Assembly (NCBI GenBank): GCA_002422065.1
Contig: DITO01000168.1
Coordinates: 1-21,900, forward strand
Length of the DNA stretch: 21,900 nt
DNA from: Erysipelotrichaceae bacterium UBA6182
GTDB lineage: Bacteria; Bacillota_I; Bacilli_A; Erysipelotrichales; Erysipelotrichaceae
Direction of reading: 5' to 3'
The position numbers and the translations under genes were made by a program. Positions 1-7,906 of the stretch are shown one piece after another (position 1 is the stretch's first letter; each line of letters begins with the position of its first letter). The notes beneath the pieces were generated by a model that made no database searches, had not been told where the DNA came from, and saw only the letters and a program-made list of their open reading frames with translations.

Positions 1-78
1 AGACATTCTCATTTTCCATTGACACAAATTATAATTATTATTTTTCATTTTAGGTCATTTTTAATCATACCTTTCTTA

Positions 79-87
79 TGCTATACT
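79..87 (+). promoter_or_regulatory. Extended -10 promoter for the membrane protein-alr pair
   Basis: TG at 79-80, one base, then TATACT at 82-87 form an extended -10 box. The -35 side near 59-65 is only T-rich. The expected start of transcription is near 94, giving a leader of about 13 bases that just holds the AGAGGTG ribosome site at 95-101. A TTGACA at 19-24 has no -10 box at usable spacing and is not taken as part of this promoter. Confidence 0.6.
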
Positions 88-106
88 AAAGTGCAGAGGT
101 GTTCTT

Positions 107-532
107 ATGAAAATGTATAACTTCAATAAATTTACCGGTGGTAAGCGTTTATGGAGAGGAACTCTTTATACTTTGCCTATCGGAATAGCAACCGCTATTG
201 CAATTGGGATTGTCCAACATTTTATATCAATTCAACTATCACTAAGCTACTTGCTTATAGCTTATATAATCGCAAATACATTCAAGAAATATGGCCGCTC
301 AGTATCTGTTCAAGCTAGTTATATTGCCATCGCAATATTTATAGTTTCAGTGTTAGTCATCGATCTATTTACCATTATTGGTTTTAGGCTCCCAACATTT
401 GCTTTTTTAGGTGTTTTCACTCCCGTTATCCTAATTGAAAAGATAAATATTTCATCTATTCCAGCTGTCATAAATTTACTAATCATCATTTACTCGATAA
501 ATATTGTTTATAACAACTCAAGGATTGTGTAA
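107..532 (+). CDS. Small hydrophobic membrane protein of unknown function
   Basis: I do not recognise this 141-residue protein. It begins with a short basic stretch (residues 1-17) and then has about four hydrophobic segments, near 19-40, 44-58, 68-92 and 95-135, broken by a basic loop with KKYGR near 60-64. This predicts an integral membrane protein with no visible catalytic motif. The ATG follows an AGAGGTG site at a spacing of about five bases. Its TAA stop lies two bases before the alr start, so the two genes are almost surely cotranscribed and perhaps translationally coupled. A role linked to D-alanine or the cell envelope is inference from position only. The membrane-plus-racemase pairing recalls VanT, which is a single protein with a much larger membrane domain, so I do not equate them. 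Confidence 0.7.
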   Translation: MKMYNFNKFTGGKRLWRGTLYTLPIGIATAIAIGIVQHFISIQLSLSYLLIAYIIANTFKKYGRSVSVQASYIAIAIFIVSVLVIDLFTIIGFRLPTFAFLGVFTPVILIEKINISSIPAVINLLIIIYSINIVYNNSRIV

Positions 533-534
533 CT

Positions 535-1626
535 ATGTATAATAGACCTACTTATCTAGATATTAATCTTGATGCACTAAAACACAACTATGATTATTTA
601 AAATCCCTTTCAAACAAAGAGGTTTTCGCAGTCGTGAAAGCTAACGCATACGGACATGGAATGATCGGCATATCAAAGTTTTTTGACACCCTTAACTGTG
701 CATATTTATGCGTTTCTTCACTAGATGAAGCATTGCGACTAAGAAAAAAGGGAGTAGTCTCCCCCATCCTAGTTTTAGGCTATACTCAGCTTAGTCAAAA
801 AGTGTTAAATACTGTGTCAAAGATGAACATTTCATTAAGTATTATTTCTATGGAATGGTTTTTAGAATTAATGAGCTACAATACCTCGTCTCTCACGATA
901 AACTATCATATTGAGATTGATACAGGAATGAATCGTCTAGGTTTTAAAGATGCTAACGAAGTTAGTAACTTGTTAAAACTATCAATGGAGAACAATATCT
1001 ATCTTGAAGGTATTTATACTCACTTTCACAGTTCTGATAAAGATGATAATAGTACTCAAGTTCAATTCGAAAAATTCAAATCACTTTTAGAAACATTGGA
1101 TTATGATTTCAAGTGGATTCACACATCTAATTCCGACGCAATTCTTAATTTTGAAGATTCAATTTCAAATGCTATTCGTCCTGGATTAGCATTATATGGC
1201 TATTCTAGTTCAGAAACAAAACTTATTCCAATTATGCACTTCTTCTCTCAAATAACTCAAAAAAAGCTTATACATAAAGGTGAAACTGTTAGTTATGGAG
1301 CTACATTTACAGCTGATGAAGATATGTGGATCGGAATTGTCCCTGTAGGTTATGCAGATGGATTACCTCTCGGATTAAGTAATAACTACAATGTCTATGT
1401 TGAGAACATATCTTGTCCAGTTATCGGAAGGATTTGCATGGATCAACTAATGATTAAGATTCCAAATGAGATAGCGAGTAATATTGTAACGATAAGTGGT
1501 TTAATTAGTAATTTTGAAACAATGGCAAAAATAACAGATACTATCACATATGAGATTCTAACCTGCTTAAATATTAGAATTCATCGAATATTTAGACTAA
1601 ACAAGGAAATATTTATCGAAGAATAA
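535..1626 (+). CDS. alr: Alanine racemase
   Basis: PLP enzyme that interconverts L- and D-alanine in the cytoplasm, supplying D-Ala for peptidoglycan and teichoic acid. At 363 residues it has normal family length, with an N-terminal TIM barrel and a C-terminal beta domain. Lys35 in VVKANAYGHG is the PLP lysine, and Tyr254 in VSYGATF is the opposite-face catalytic base. Arg215 (RPGLALYG), Tyr221 and GRICMDQ (298-304) are further family signatures. The site usually holding a carbamylated Lys before the DTGM motif is Glu127 here (HIEIDTGMNRLG), which is unusual. The start is two bases after the preceding stop; AAGGA lies about ten bases upstream, so translational coupling is plausible. A strong hairpin terminator begins one base after the TAA. 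Serine racemase activity cannot be excluded, but no fused membrane domain is present. Confidence 0.96.
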   Translation: MYNRPTYLDINLDALKHNYDYLKSLSNKEVFAVVKANAYGHGMIGISKFFDTLNCAYLCVSSLDEALRLRKKGVVSPILVLGYTQLSQKVLNTVSKMNISLSIISMEWFLELMSYNTSSLTINYHIEIDTGMNRLGFKDANEVSNLLKLSMENNIYLEGIYTHFHSSDKDDNSTQVQFEKFKSLLETLDYDFKWIHTSNSDAILNFEDSISNAIRPGLALYGYSSSETKLIPIMHFFSQITQKKLIHKGETVSYGATFTADEDMWIGIVPVGYADGLPLGLSNNYNVYVENISCPVIGRICMDQLMIKIPNEIASNIVTISGLISNFETMAKITDTITYEILTCLNIRIHRIFRLNKEIFIEE

Positions 1627-1627
1627 G

Positions 1628-1651
1628 AAAAAAGCGAGTACTCGCTTTTTT
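1628..1651. terminator. Symmetric terminator between alr and the MFS gene
   Basis: GCGAGT (1634-1639) pairs perfectly with ACTCGC (1640-1645), flanked by six A on the left and six T on the right. Either strand therefore gives a hairpin followed by a U run, so it can end alr on the plus strand and the convergent MFS gene on the minus strand. As a perfect palindrome it must open a few central pairs to form a loop. Confidence 0.85.
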
Positions 1652-1670
1652 CTTAAGGGGAAAGAATATT

Positions 1671-1733
1671 CTGTATGGTTGATTTTATCATATTATGTAG
1701 GAGAAGAGGTCCATACAGTGCAACTTAATTGCA
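1671..1733. repeat. Inverted repeats in the alr-MFS gap
   Basis: CTGTATGG (1671-1678) and CCATACAG (1711-1718) are exact reverse complements with 32 bases between them. Directly after comes TGCAA (1719-1723) with TTGCA (1729-1733) over a five-base loop. No U run follows either stem, so these are not typical terminators. They lie in the 3' untranslated part of the minus-strand MFS transcript. Nothing else is visible in the gap 1652-1763. Confidence 0.35.
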
Positions 1734-1763
1734 TCTTCATAATAGTCTATACGAGACACTCAA

Positions 1764-2924
1764 TTACGTTTTCGATTTGTGAAATTGTGTGAGCCTAAAT
1801 GTTAAGTACAAACCACTAAATAATGAAACAGAGAATATAAACAATGCATTATTATACCCCACCAAATTTACAAGAAACCCTGAGACCAAAGGAGTAAAGA
1901 ATGCAGGGAAAGCACCATATATTGCCAATCCAATCATTTGAGCACTACTTCTTAAGCGAACTGGTGTTACTTTTTCAATCATATATTTTTGAGCAAGGAA
2001 TGCAAGTGGAAAAGTAACCCCCTGTAGTAGCGAAATATATAGTATTTGAGTAGGAGTTGTAGCTAGTCCATTTAACCCAATTCTAATGATAAAAAAGGCA
2101 ATAGAGATTCTTAATGCTTTTAGAATATCAAGTTTCATTAGTATCCATCCACTTAAGAAAAGGGCTGGCATTTCAATGATAGCTTGGATAGACCATTTCA
2201 ATGCAATTTGATTTGTTGATGCGTTTAGGTCTATCATTTTGTCGATGACCGTAAAATTGTCCGTATTAAACCCAATATTTATAATCGTAAAAATCACAAT
2301 CAACTTAACATAGTCGGGAGTGCTAAATAACTCTGTGATATCCGAGAATTTAATACTAGCTGTTTCGATGCTTGTCACATCAGACTGAAAACTAGTCATC
2401 AAAATACTAATTAGAATCATTCCCATAATGACATACGAAAGCATCGGATAGCCGAATTCAATTACGATAATTGAAGTTAACGGTGCAGCAATGGCCCAAC
2501 CAATTGAACCAAACGCTCGAATAGCTCCAAATTTTAACTTAACTGATTCGTTAGATAATAATGTCCAAGTTTCTAAAAACCCTGCTAGTGTTCTAAATAG
2601 CGATCCCACAAGAGATACAAGTAGAAGCATAAAGTAAAAATTTAATTGCGTAGTTTGGTATAAGAAAAAAGATAGAATTCCTAATGTGAGATAGGAGTAA
2701 TTAAAAATTGGTTTTATAGTATTATACTTATCACTAAAGAAGCCATACAACACTTGAATAACTAGTGTCAATAATGATATAGAAGATAGTAACAAACCTC
2801 TTTCAAATGTCGAATAACCTAAATAAGTTAAAAAAGGAATCAGTTGTGTGTATATGAACGCAAACGATCCAAACACAAAGAAATAGATAGAGTACGGTAA
2901 GAAGTTGTGTATTAATTTTCTCAT
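1764..2924 (-). CDS. MFS transporter, MFS_1-like (LacY/NupG-type fold)
   Basis: Integral membrane transporter of about 386 residues with roughly twelve hydrophobic helices. The first helix (FVFGSFAFIYTQLIPFL), the YLGYSTFERGLLLS stretch and the loop GFFSDKY (a form of the MFS loop 2-3 signature G-x-x-x-D-[R/K]) are typical. The helix layout resembles the MFS_1-like branch that contains sugar and nucleoside symporters. The substrate cannot be told from sequence. An upstream in-frame ATG at 2942 would add six residues. I prefer the ATG at 2924 because TTGCAA, 17 bases, TATGAT ends exactly six bases before it, implying transcription starts at that ATG. Neither ATG has a Shine-Dalgarno site. It sits between the suf terminator and the convergent alr terminator, so it is its own transcription unit. 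Confidence 0.85.
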   Translation of the reverse strand: MRKLIHNFLPYSIYFFVFGSFAFIYTQLIPFLTYLGYSTFERGLLLSSISLLTLVIQVLYGFFSDKYNTIKPIFNYSYLTLGILSFFLYQTTQLNFYFMLLLVSLVGSLFRTLAGFLETWTLLSNESVKLKFGAIRAFGSIGWAIAAPLTSIIVIEFGYPMLSYVIMGMILISILMTSFQSDVTSIETASIKFSDITELFSTPDYVKLIVIFTIINIGFNTDNFTVIDKMIDLNASTNQIALKWSIQAIIEMPALFLSGWILMKLDILKALRISIAFFIIRIGLNGLATTPTQILYISLLQGVTFPLAFLAQKYMIEKVTPVRLRSSAQMIGLAIYGAFPAFFTPLVSGFLVNLVGYNNALFIFSVSLFSGLYLTFRLTQFHKSKT

Positions 2925-2930
2925 TGATTT

Positions 2931-2959
2931 ATCATAGTTCATTTGACATTAACTTGCAA
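2931..2959 (-). promoter_or_regulatory. Promoter of the MFS gene, apparently leaderless
   Basis: On the minus strand TTGCAA (2954-2959), a 17-base spacer and TATGAT (2931-2936) form a good sigma-A promoter. Six bases (2925-2930) separate the -10 box from the ATG at 2922-2924, so the expected +1 is the A of the start codon. The -10 box lies inside the six-codon extension that the upstream ATG would add, which argues against that start. Confidence 0.65.
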
Positions 2960-2962
2960 TAA

Positions 2963-3001
2963 AATAAACCCAGGAGTTAAGTAACAACTCTTGGGCTTAT
3001 T
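2963..3001 (-). terminator. Terminator of the suf operon
   Basis: Minus-strand reading gives AAGCCCAAGAGTT, a seven-base loop and AACTCCTGGGTTT, extended by A-U pairs, with one A-C mismatch and one G-U pair, then a U-rich run. It begins just after the sufB stop. The MFS promoter begins a few bases beyond it. Confidence 0.8.
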
Positions 3002-3010
3002 GACTATACA

Positions 3011-4429
3011 TTATCCAATTGAACCAATCATATCTAATTTCATTAATTGATTGAGTTCAACAGCATATTCCATTGGAAGTTCTCTTGTAAATGGTTCAAG
3101 GAATCCTAGAATGATTGTTTCTGCTGCTTGCTCCTCAGTTAAGCCTCGTGACATTAAATAGAATAATTGATCATCCGAGATTTTTGATACTGAAGCTTCA
3201 TGTTCAACAATTGATTGATGAGTAGTCACAACATTATTCGGTAAGGTATCACTCGTAGAGCGATCATCAAGAAGTAATGTATCACATTCTATTTTTGATT
3301 TTGCACCAACCGCTTTTGAGGTATGTTTAACTAATCCTCTATAGTTTACTGCCCCACCATTTCGTGCAATGGATTTAGAAATAATTGTGCTCGATGTGTT
3401 TGGTGCTAGATGAATCATTTTTGCCCCCGCATCAAGAACTTGTCCTGCTCCTGCTACCGCAATGGAGATAGTCATTCCACGAGCATATTCCCCAGCTAAA
3501 ACACATGCTGGATATTTCATTGTAATCGAGGAACCAATGTTACCATCAATCCACTCCATAACGCCATGGCTTTCTACATAGGCGCGTTTAGTCACTAAAT
3601 TCAATACATTAGTACTCCAGTTTTGTACCGTTGTATAACGACATTTTGCATGCTTAGCAACATAGATTTCTACAACAGCAGCATGTAACGAATCTTTTGA
3701 ATATGATGGTGCAGTACATCCTTCAACATAATGGACATCCGCTCCTTCATCAACAATAATTAATGTACGCTCAAACTGTCCCATGCTTTCTGAGTTAATT
3801 CTAAAGTAGGATTGCAATGGTTTATCGAGCTTTACACCTTTTGGTACATAGATAAAAGAACCTCCTGACCACACTGCACTGTTAAGTGCTGCGAATTTAT
3901 TGTCAGATGGGGGAATAATTGTTCCAAAGTATTTTTTAAATAATTCTGGATGTTCTCTTAATCCACTATCAGTATCTAAAAAGATTACTCCTTTATCTAC
4001 AACTTCTTGAAGCATGTTGTGATAGACAACTTCTGATTCATACTGTGTTGAAATCCCTGCTAAATATTTCTGTTCCGCTTCAGGTAGACCAAGGCGATCA
4101 AAGGTATTCTTGATAGTTTCAGGAACATCATCCCAATTCTTTTCTTGTCTTTCACTTGGTTTAACATAATAAGTAAAGTCTTGAAACTCAATCTGACTTA
4201 GATTAGCTCCCCATGTAGGCATAACTTTTGCTTCAAATGCTCTAAAAGAAGTAAGTCTGAACTCTTTCATCCATTCAGGCTCGCTTTTAATATCTGAAAT
4301 CTCTGCAACAATCGATTCATTAATTCCTTTTGCGGTGCGATATATACTTACATCTTTATCCGCAAAACCATATTTATATTCATCCGTCGGAATATTTTTA
4401 ATATTCTCTTCAAATGTAATTTCTGCCAT
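3011..4429 (-). CDS. sufB: Fe-S cluster assembly protein SufB
   Basis: Central scaffold subunit of the SufBCD complex, on which Fe-S clusters are built in the cytoplasm. At 472 residues it is near the usual length (about 465-495). It opens with a helical domain, followed by the beta-helix core rich in AAVVEIYVAKHAK-type strands. The conserved Cys is at about residue 382 in ECDTLLLDDRSTSDT, and VEHEA near 409-412 gives the conserved His and Glu; the SRGLTEEQA C-terminal helix follows. I start at the ATG at 4429, which has GAGGAG five bases upstream and lies one base after the sufU stop. An in-frame ATG at 4468 would add 13 residues lying wholly inside sufU. It is the last gene of the operon and a hairpin terminator follows. 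Confidence 0.97.
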   Translation of the reverse strand: MAEITFEENIKNIPTDEYKYGFADKDVSIYRTAKGINESIVAEISDIKSEPEWMKEFRLTSFRAFEAKVMPTWGANLSQIEFQDFTYYVKPSERQEKNWDDVPETIKNTFDRLGLPEAEQKYLAGISTQYESEVVYHNMLQEVVDKGVIFLDTDSGLREHPELFKKYFGTIIPPSDNKFAALNSAVWSGGSFIYVPKGVKLDKPLQSYFRINSESMGQFERTLIIVDEGADVHYVEGCTAPSYSKDSLHAAVVEIYVAKHAKCRYTTVQNWSTNVLNLVTKRAYVESHGVMEWIDGNIGSSITMKYPACVLAGEYARGMTISIAVAGAGQVLDAGAKMIHLAPNTSSTIISKSIARNGGAVNYRGLVKHTSKAVGAKSKIECDTLLLDDRSTSDTLPNNVVTTHQSIVEHEASVSKISDDQLFYLMSRGLTEEQAAETIILGFLEPFTRELPMEYAVELNQLMKLDMIGSIG

Positions 4430-4430
4430 T

Positions 4431-4865
4431 TTACTCCTCACTTTCTGCAATAATTTGCGAGAGTGCATCCCATCCTATGAGGGCACACTTTATTCGATTA
4501 GCTTGCTTGCCAATATTAGAGAACGCTACAGCTTCTTGTAAACTCTCCGAGTCAAATAACTCTAGATTAACCATCTTTCGATATTCATCAACAATGACCT
4601 TAGCTTCTGCTAATGTTTTGTTTTTAACAAGCTCAGATAAAATCGAAGTGGAAGCTGTAGAAATTGTACATGCTTGCCCAGTAAAACAAAAATCTTTAAT
4701 AACGCCTTGATCAACTTTTACAAACACCATAATATCATCAATGCATGATTCTGAATTCATGTGTACTGATTTACAATTATGATCATGACATTCTCTACGG
4801 TTTCTTGGGTATTGATAATGGTCCATGATGATACTTCTCATTAATTGAGGATCTTGTAAGTCCAT
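4431..4865 (-). CDS. sufU: SufU, zinc-dependent sulfurtransferase partner of SufS
   Basis: SufU accepts persulfide sulfur from SufS and passes it to the SufBCD complex; it is related to the IscU scaffold but works as a Zn-bound sulfur relay in Gram-positive bacteria. The 144-residue length fits. The ligand set is intact: Cys41 and Asp43 (SESCIDD), Cys66 (GQACTIS) and Cys127 (RIKCALIGW), at nearly the positions known for Bacillus SufU. The N-terminal IMDHYQYPRN helix is also typical. Extra cysteines at 26, 31 and 60 are not family ligands. AGGAGG precedes the ATG by about six bases. It follows sufS by 11 bases and precedes sufB by one. Confidence 0.96.
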   Translation of the reverse strand: MDLQDPQLMRSIIMDHYQYPRNRRECHDHNCKSVHMNSESCIDDIMVFVKVDQGVIKDFCFTGQACTISTASTSILSELVKNKTLAEAKVIVDEYRKMVNLELFDSESLQEAVAFSNIGKQANRIKCALIGWDALSQIIAESEE

Positions 4866-4876
4866 TGTTATACCTC

Positions 4877-6103
4877 CTATATGTATAAATCAACGCATTT
4901 CTCAAGCGTGATTTCTTTCAGTACTTCTACTAAGACATCAACTTCTCTAATAGTATTGTATAAATAAAAACTAGCTCTAAGGGTTTCAGTAACCCCAATA
5001 ACATGATGGATAAGCTTCGCACAATGATTCCCTGCTCTTACCGCAATTCCTTTTGAACTAAGGTATGCTGCAGCATCTTGGGCAAATATTCCATCAATAT
5101 TAAATATCACAATTCCGGTGTCTGTACTTAAATTATACACTTTGATATGGTTAAAGTGTTGAATCTTACTTAAGAAGTAGTCTTTAAGCATTGTTTCATG
5201 GGCATGGATTTGATCCATTCCGACTCCACTTAGAAACTCAATTGCAGCTTTTAATGCAATCGTTGACTCAATAGCAGGGGTTCCTGCTTCAAAACGTGAT
5301 GGGGATGATTTTAGTTCATAATTACCATTTTCATCAAATACAGCATTTGCGCCACCACCGAGTTTAATGCTTCTTAGTTTATCTAACCAAGTTTTCTTGC
5401 CATATAGAACTCCAACTCCTGTTGGCGAACACATCTTATGGCCTGACCAAGCAAGGAAATCAACATCAATTTTCTTCACATCAATGCTCAAATGAGCAAC
5501 TGATTGTGCCCCATCAAGTACAACACAGATATCTTTTTGATGTGCCAACTCAATGATCTCTTCAACTGGATTAACATACCCTAAAACATTTGATACATGT
5601 ACAAGAGTAATGACTTTTACCTTATTATGGATTTGCTGATTAAGATTGGTTAAATCAATACGACCTTCAGGTGTTAGTTCAAAATATTCTATCGTTGCGT
5701 TTTTTCGTTTAGCCACTTCAAACCATGGTAATAGATTAGAAGCATGATCAGTATGAGTAGTTAGTATTACATCCCCTTCTTCAATGAGATGTTCTAACCC
5801 ATAAGCAACATAATTCAAACTCTCTGTTGCACCTGATGTAAATACGATTTCATCAGATTGAGCATTGATAAACTTAGCTACTGATTTTCTTACTTCTTCA
5901 TATTGATTTGAAATATCATAAGACAACTGATAATCCCCTCGGTGAATGTTAACGGATTGAGTTGATAATATTCTTTCAACTTCACGTATCACATTTAGAG
6001 GCTTTAGTGTTGTGGCTGCATTATCAAAATAGATTAGTGGTTGTCCACTCATCTTTGTTTTTAAAATAGGAAAGTTTTCTCGAATGCGATCTAAATCAAA
6101 CAT
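4877..6103 (-). CDS. sufS: Cysteine desulfurase SufS
   Basis: PLP enzyme that removes sulfur from L-cysteine as an enzyme-bound persulfide, giving alanine, and hands it to SufU. Length is 408 residues, normal for group II desulfurases. YFDNAATT (25-32) opens the fold, His120 (THTDHASN) stacks on PLP, Asp197 and Gln200 (LDGAQ) hold the cofactor, Lys223 (SGHKMCSPTG) binds PLP, Cys361 (RAGNHCAK) carries the persulfide, and Arg376 binds the substrate carboxylate. The start overlaps the end of sufD by 13 bases; AAGG lies about ten bases before the ATG. It is the third gene of the five-gene operon. Confidence 0.97.
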   Translation of the reverse strand: MFDLDRIRENFPILKTKMSGQPLIYFDNAATTLKPLNVIREVERILSTQSVNIHRGDYQLSYDISNQYEEVRKSVAKFINAQSDEIVFTSGATESLNYVAYGLEHLIEEGDVILTTHTDHASNLLPWFEVAKRKNATIEYFELTPEGRIDLTNLNQQIHNKVKVITLVHVSNVLGYVNPVEEIIELAHQKDICVVLDGAQSVAHLSIDVKKIDVDFLAWSGHKMCSPTGVGVLYGKKTWLDKLRSIKLGGGANAVFDENGNYELKSSPSRFEAGTPAIESTIALKAAIEFLSGVGMDQIHAHETMLKDYFLSKIQHFNHIKVYNLSTDTGIVIFNIDGIFAQDAAAYLSSKGIAVRAGNHCAKLIHHVIGVTETLRASFYLYNTIREVDVLVEVLKEITLEKCVDLYI

Positions 6104-6918
6104 GATTCTGCGACCTTTTGAATGACCGCTTCTCTTAATGCTTCTTTTACAACTTCATTTTCGATGACATCTACAATTGGCATGAGGTATCCTAATGTAA
6201 TGAGTTTTAATGACTCACTACGTGACATACCACGTGATTGTAGATAGTAGACTTGAAGTACATCAGGTTGTCCTACAGATGCAGCGTGAGAAGCTTCAAC
6301 ATCATTCTCATCAATGATAAGTTGAGGATTTACAGAAGTATTAGGTTTTGTATCAAAGTTCATGATACGACTTGTTTGATGTGTTTTAGAGTTCTTAGCT
6401 TTGCTCTTAATAAAACCTACGACATCAAGTTTCAACGTACATTCTTTTAATACGATTCCATAAGTATTGATTTCGCAATACGTGTTACCTTTTAAATGAT
6501 TTGCTGTTAAGATTGCTTCAAGCTTTGATTGAACTAAGGTTGCACCTCTAACATTAAGTACTGCTCCCTCTTCAACTAAATCATAATTAACAACTTTATT
6601 ATGACTTCCTGCTGTTAGTTCACCAACAGCAAGTAATACATTTGAGTTTCGGTTTAGAGTCCATCGTTCATCAAATTGAATCGAAAGATCACTTTGATTC
6701 ATTTCAAGAATAGCCCAATCCGCAGAGTCTTCAACTACAACATTAAGTTTCAATTTTCCTTGTCCTTGAAAATTGATTAATGCATTCCCTTTGGACCGTT
6801 TTGGGGCAATGAGGGTTACTTCCATGTCATCATTCACTTGAATATTGATGGTATGAAGTCCACCTGATTCTAAATCGAGGGTAGAGCTCTTTACAATCAC
6901 ACTTTCAAGATTAGACAT
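6091..6918 (-). CDS. sufD: Short SufD, Fe-S assembly scaffold partner
   Basis: Partner of SufB in the SufBCD complex. The C-terminal part carries clear family features: THQTSRIMNFDTKPNT, then DVEASHAASVG with the conserved His at about residue 211, then YYLQSRGMSRSES. At 275 residues it is far shorter than Bacillus or E. coli SufD (about 420-440); the N-terminal helical domain is missing and the protein begins almost at the beta-helix core. The Cys that precedes the conserved His in E. coli SufD is Ala here. I chose the ATG at 6918 because AAAGGAG lies six bases upstream and it overlaps the sufC stop by eight bases. The in-frame ATG at 6960 has no ribosome site. No frameshifted N-terminal part is seen upstream, where sufC is intact. 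Confidence 0.9.
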   Translation of the reverse strand: MSNLESVIVKSSTLDLESGGLHTINIQVNDDMEVTLIAPKRSKGNALINFQGQGKLKLNVVVEDSADWAILEMNQSDLSIQFDERWTLNRNSNVLLAVGELTAGSHNKVVNYDLVEEGAVLNVRGATLVQSKLEAILTANHLKGNTYCEINTYGIVLKECTLKLDVVGFIKSKAKNSKTHQTSRIMNFDTKPNTSVNPQLIIDENDVEASHAASVGQPDVLQVYYLQSRGMSRSESLKLITLGYLMPIVDVIENEVVKEALREAVIQKVAESCLI

Positions 6919-7759
6919 TTTTAGCTCCTTTGGTTGACTCATTAATTGCACATGATCCAACGCTTACCACTTGTTTCTTTGGAGCTTCAACAGCAACATC
7001 ATCAGGAATGCTGATACCTAATTCACTCTCAATCCATTCATATCCTTCAGCATCAATTCTAGAAACTAGTGATGCGTCAGAATCCATAACAATACGACCA
7101 TCAATCATAATATGAGTATGGGTTGGAACAAGTAATTGAAAGAAACGTTCATAGTGAGAAACTACTAACATTCCCATTGCTTTATTCTGAACCATATCAT
7201 TAATAACATTAGCAACAATTCGTAATGCATCAATATCTAAGCCTGAATCGATTTCATCAAGCATCGCAATTTTTGGCTTAAGTAAAAGCATTTGCATAAT
7301 TTCATTACGTTTCTTTTCACCACCCGAGAATCCTTCATTAACATATCGATGAGCTAAATCTGGTTTCATTTCTAAGGCTTTTACAGCTTTTTCCATTTCT
7401 TTAATAAATGAGAATAGATTGATCGGTGTTTCACGACGTGCATTCATTGCAGCTTTCATAAAGTCTGAATTAGTAACACCTGGAACTTCTTGTGGATATT
7501 GCATGCCTAAAAATAGTCCGACACGACTACGCTCATCAACTTCCATTTCTAGAACGTTCTCTCCATCAAATAAGATTTCACCTTCTATCACTTCATATTT
7601 TGGATGTCCCATGATTGTTGATAATAGTGTTGATTTACCATTACCATTAGGGCCCATGAGAGCATGAATCTCGCCTGTTGAAATCGTTAGGTTGACACCT
7701 TTTAATATTTCTTTATCTTCTATCGCTACGTGTAGATTTTTAATTTGTAAAACTGACAT
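6911..7759 (-). CDS. sufC: SufC, ATPase of the Fe-S assembly complex
   Basis: ABC-type ATPase that binds SufB and SufD and drives conformational change during cluster assembly; it is cytoplasmic and not a transporter. Walker A is GPNGNGKS (36-43), the Q-loop Gln is 88, the signature is FSGGEKKR (144-151), Walker B and D-loop are IAMLDEIDSGLD (164-175), and the switch His is 202. At 282 residues it has roughly 20-30 extra C-terminal residues over the usual 248-261, a tail with PKKQVV and one Cys and no known motif. It is the first gene of the operon, with a GGAAGG/AGG-rich ribosome site and a promoter about 30 bases upstream. Confidence 0.97.
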   Translation of the reverse strand: MSVLQIKNLHVAIEDKEILKGVNLTISTGEIHALMGPNGNGKSTLLSTIMGHPKYEVIEGEILFDGENVLEMEVDERSRVGLFLGMQYPQEVPGVTNSDFMKAAMNARRETPINLFSFIKEMEKAVKALEMKPDLAHRYVNEGFSGGEKKRNEIMQMLLLKPKIAMLDEIDSGLDIDALRIVANVINDMVQNKAMGMLVVSHYERFFQLLVPTHTHIMIDGRIVMDSDASLVSRIDAEGYEWIESELGISIPDDVAVEAPKKQVVSVGSCAINESTKGAKNV

Positions 7760-7785
7760 TAAGTTTACCTACCTTCCTGACAATA

Positions 7786-7814
7786 ACTGTAACAAATTAG
7801 CCAGGTTTTCTCAA
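7786..7814 (-). promoter_or_regulatory. Promoter of the suf operon
   Basis: Minus-strand TTGAGA (7809-7814), a 17-base spacer and TACAGT (7786-7791), with TG one base before the -10 box. The predicted start is near 7779, giving a 20-base leader before sufC. No IscR- or Fur-like palindrome was recognised nearby. Confidence 0.6.
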
Positions 7815-7906
7815 TTAAAAGCACCTGAAAACATACATTCTTTGTCGCAATTTATTAAACTGTGCTTCAAATCACATTTCTTCTTTGTGAATGTGTGTGA
7901 AAACTA

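Noticed and set aside
19..24. TTGACA as the -35 box for the first gene
   Set aside because: No -10 box at 16-18 bases; the extended -10 at 79-87 stands alone.
107..1626. A split VanT-like membrane serine racemase
   Set aside because: VanT has a much longer acyltransferase-like membrane domain in one chain; here the membrane protein is short and unrelated by eye, and no other van gene is present.
4430..4468. 13-residue N-terminal extension of SufB
   Set aside because: No ribosome site before it, it lies wholly in sufU, and GAGGAG marks the ATG at 4429.
4335..4710. Plus-strand open frames opposite sufB and sufU
   Set aside because: They overlap genes with complete conserved motifs and look like mirror frames of those genes.
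6919..6960. 14-residue N-terminal extension of SufD
   Set aside because: AAAGGAG marks the ATG at 6918, which overlaps the sufC stop in a normal coupling arrangement.
7872..7890. TCACA-N9-TGTGA as a CRP-type operator
   Set aside because: The half-sites are in the reverse order to a CRP site and the spacing is wrong.
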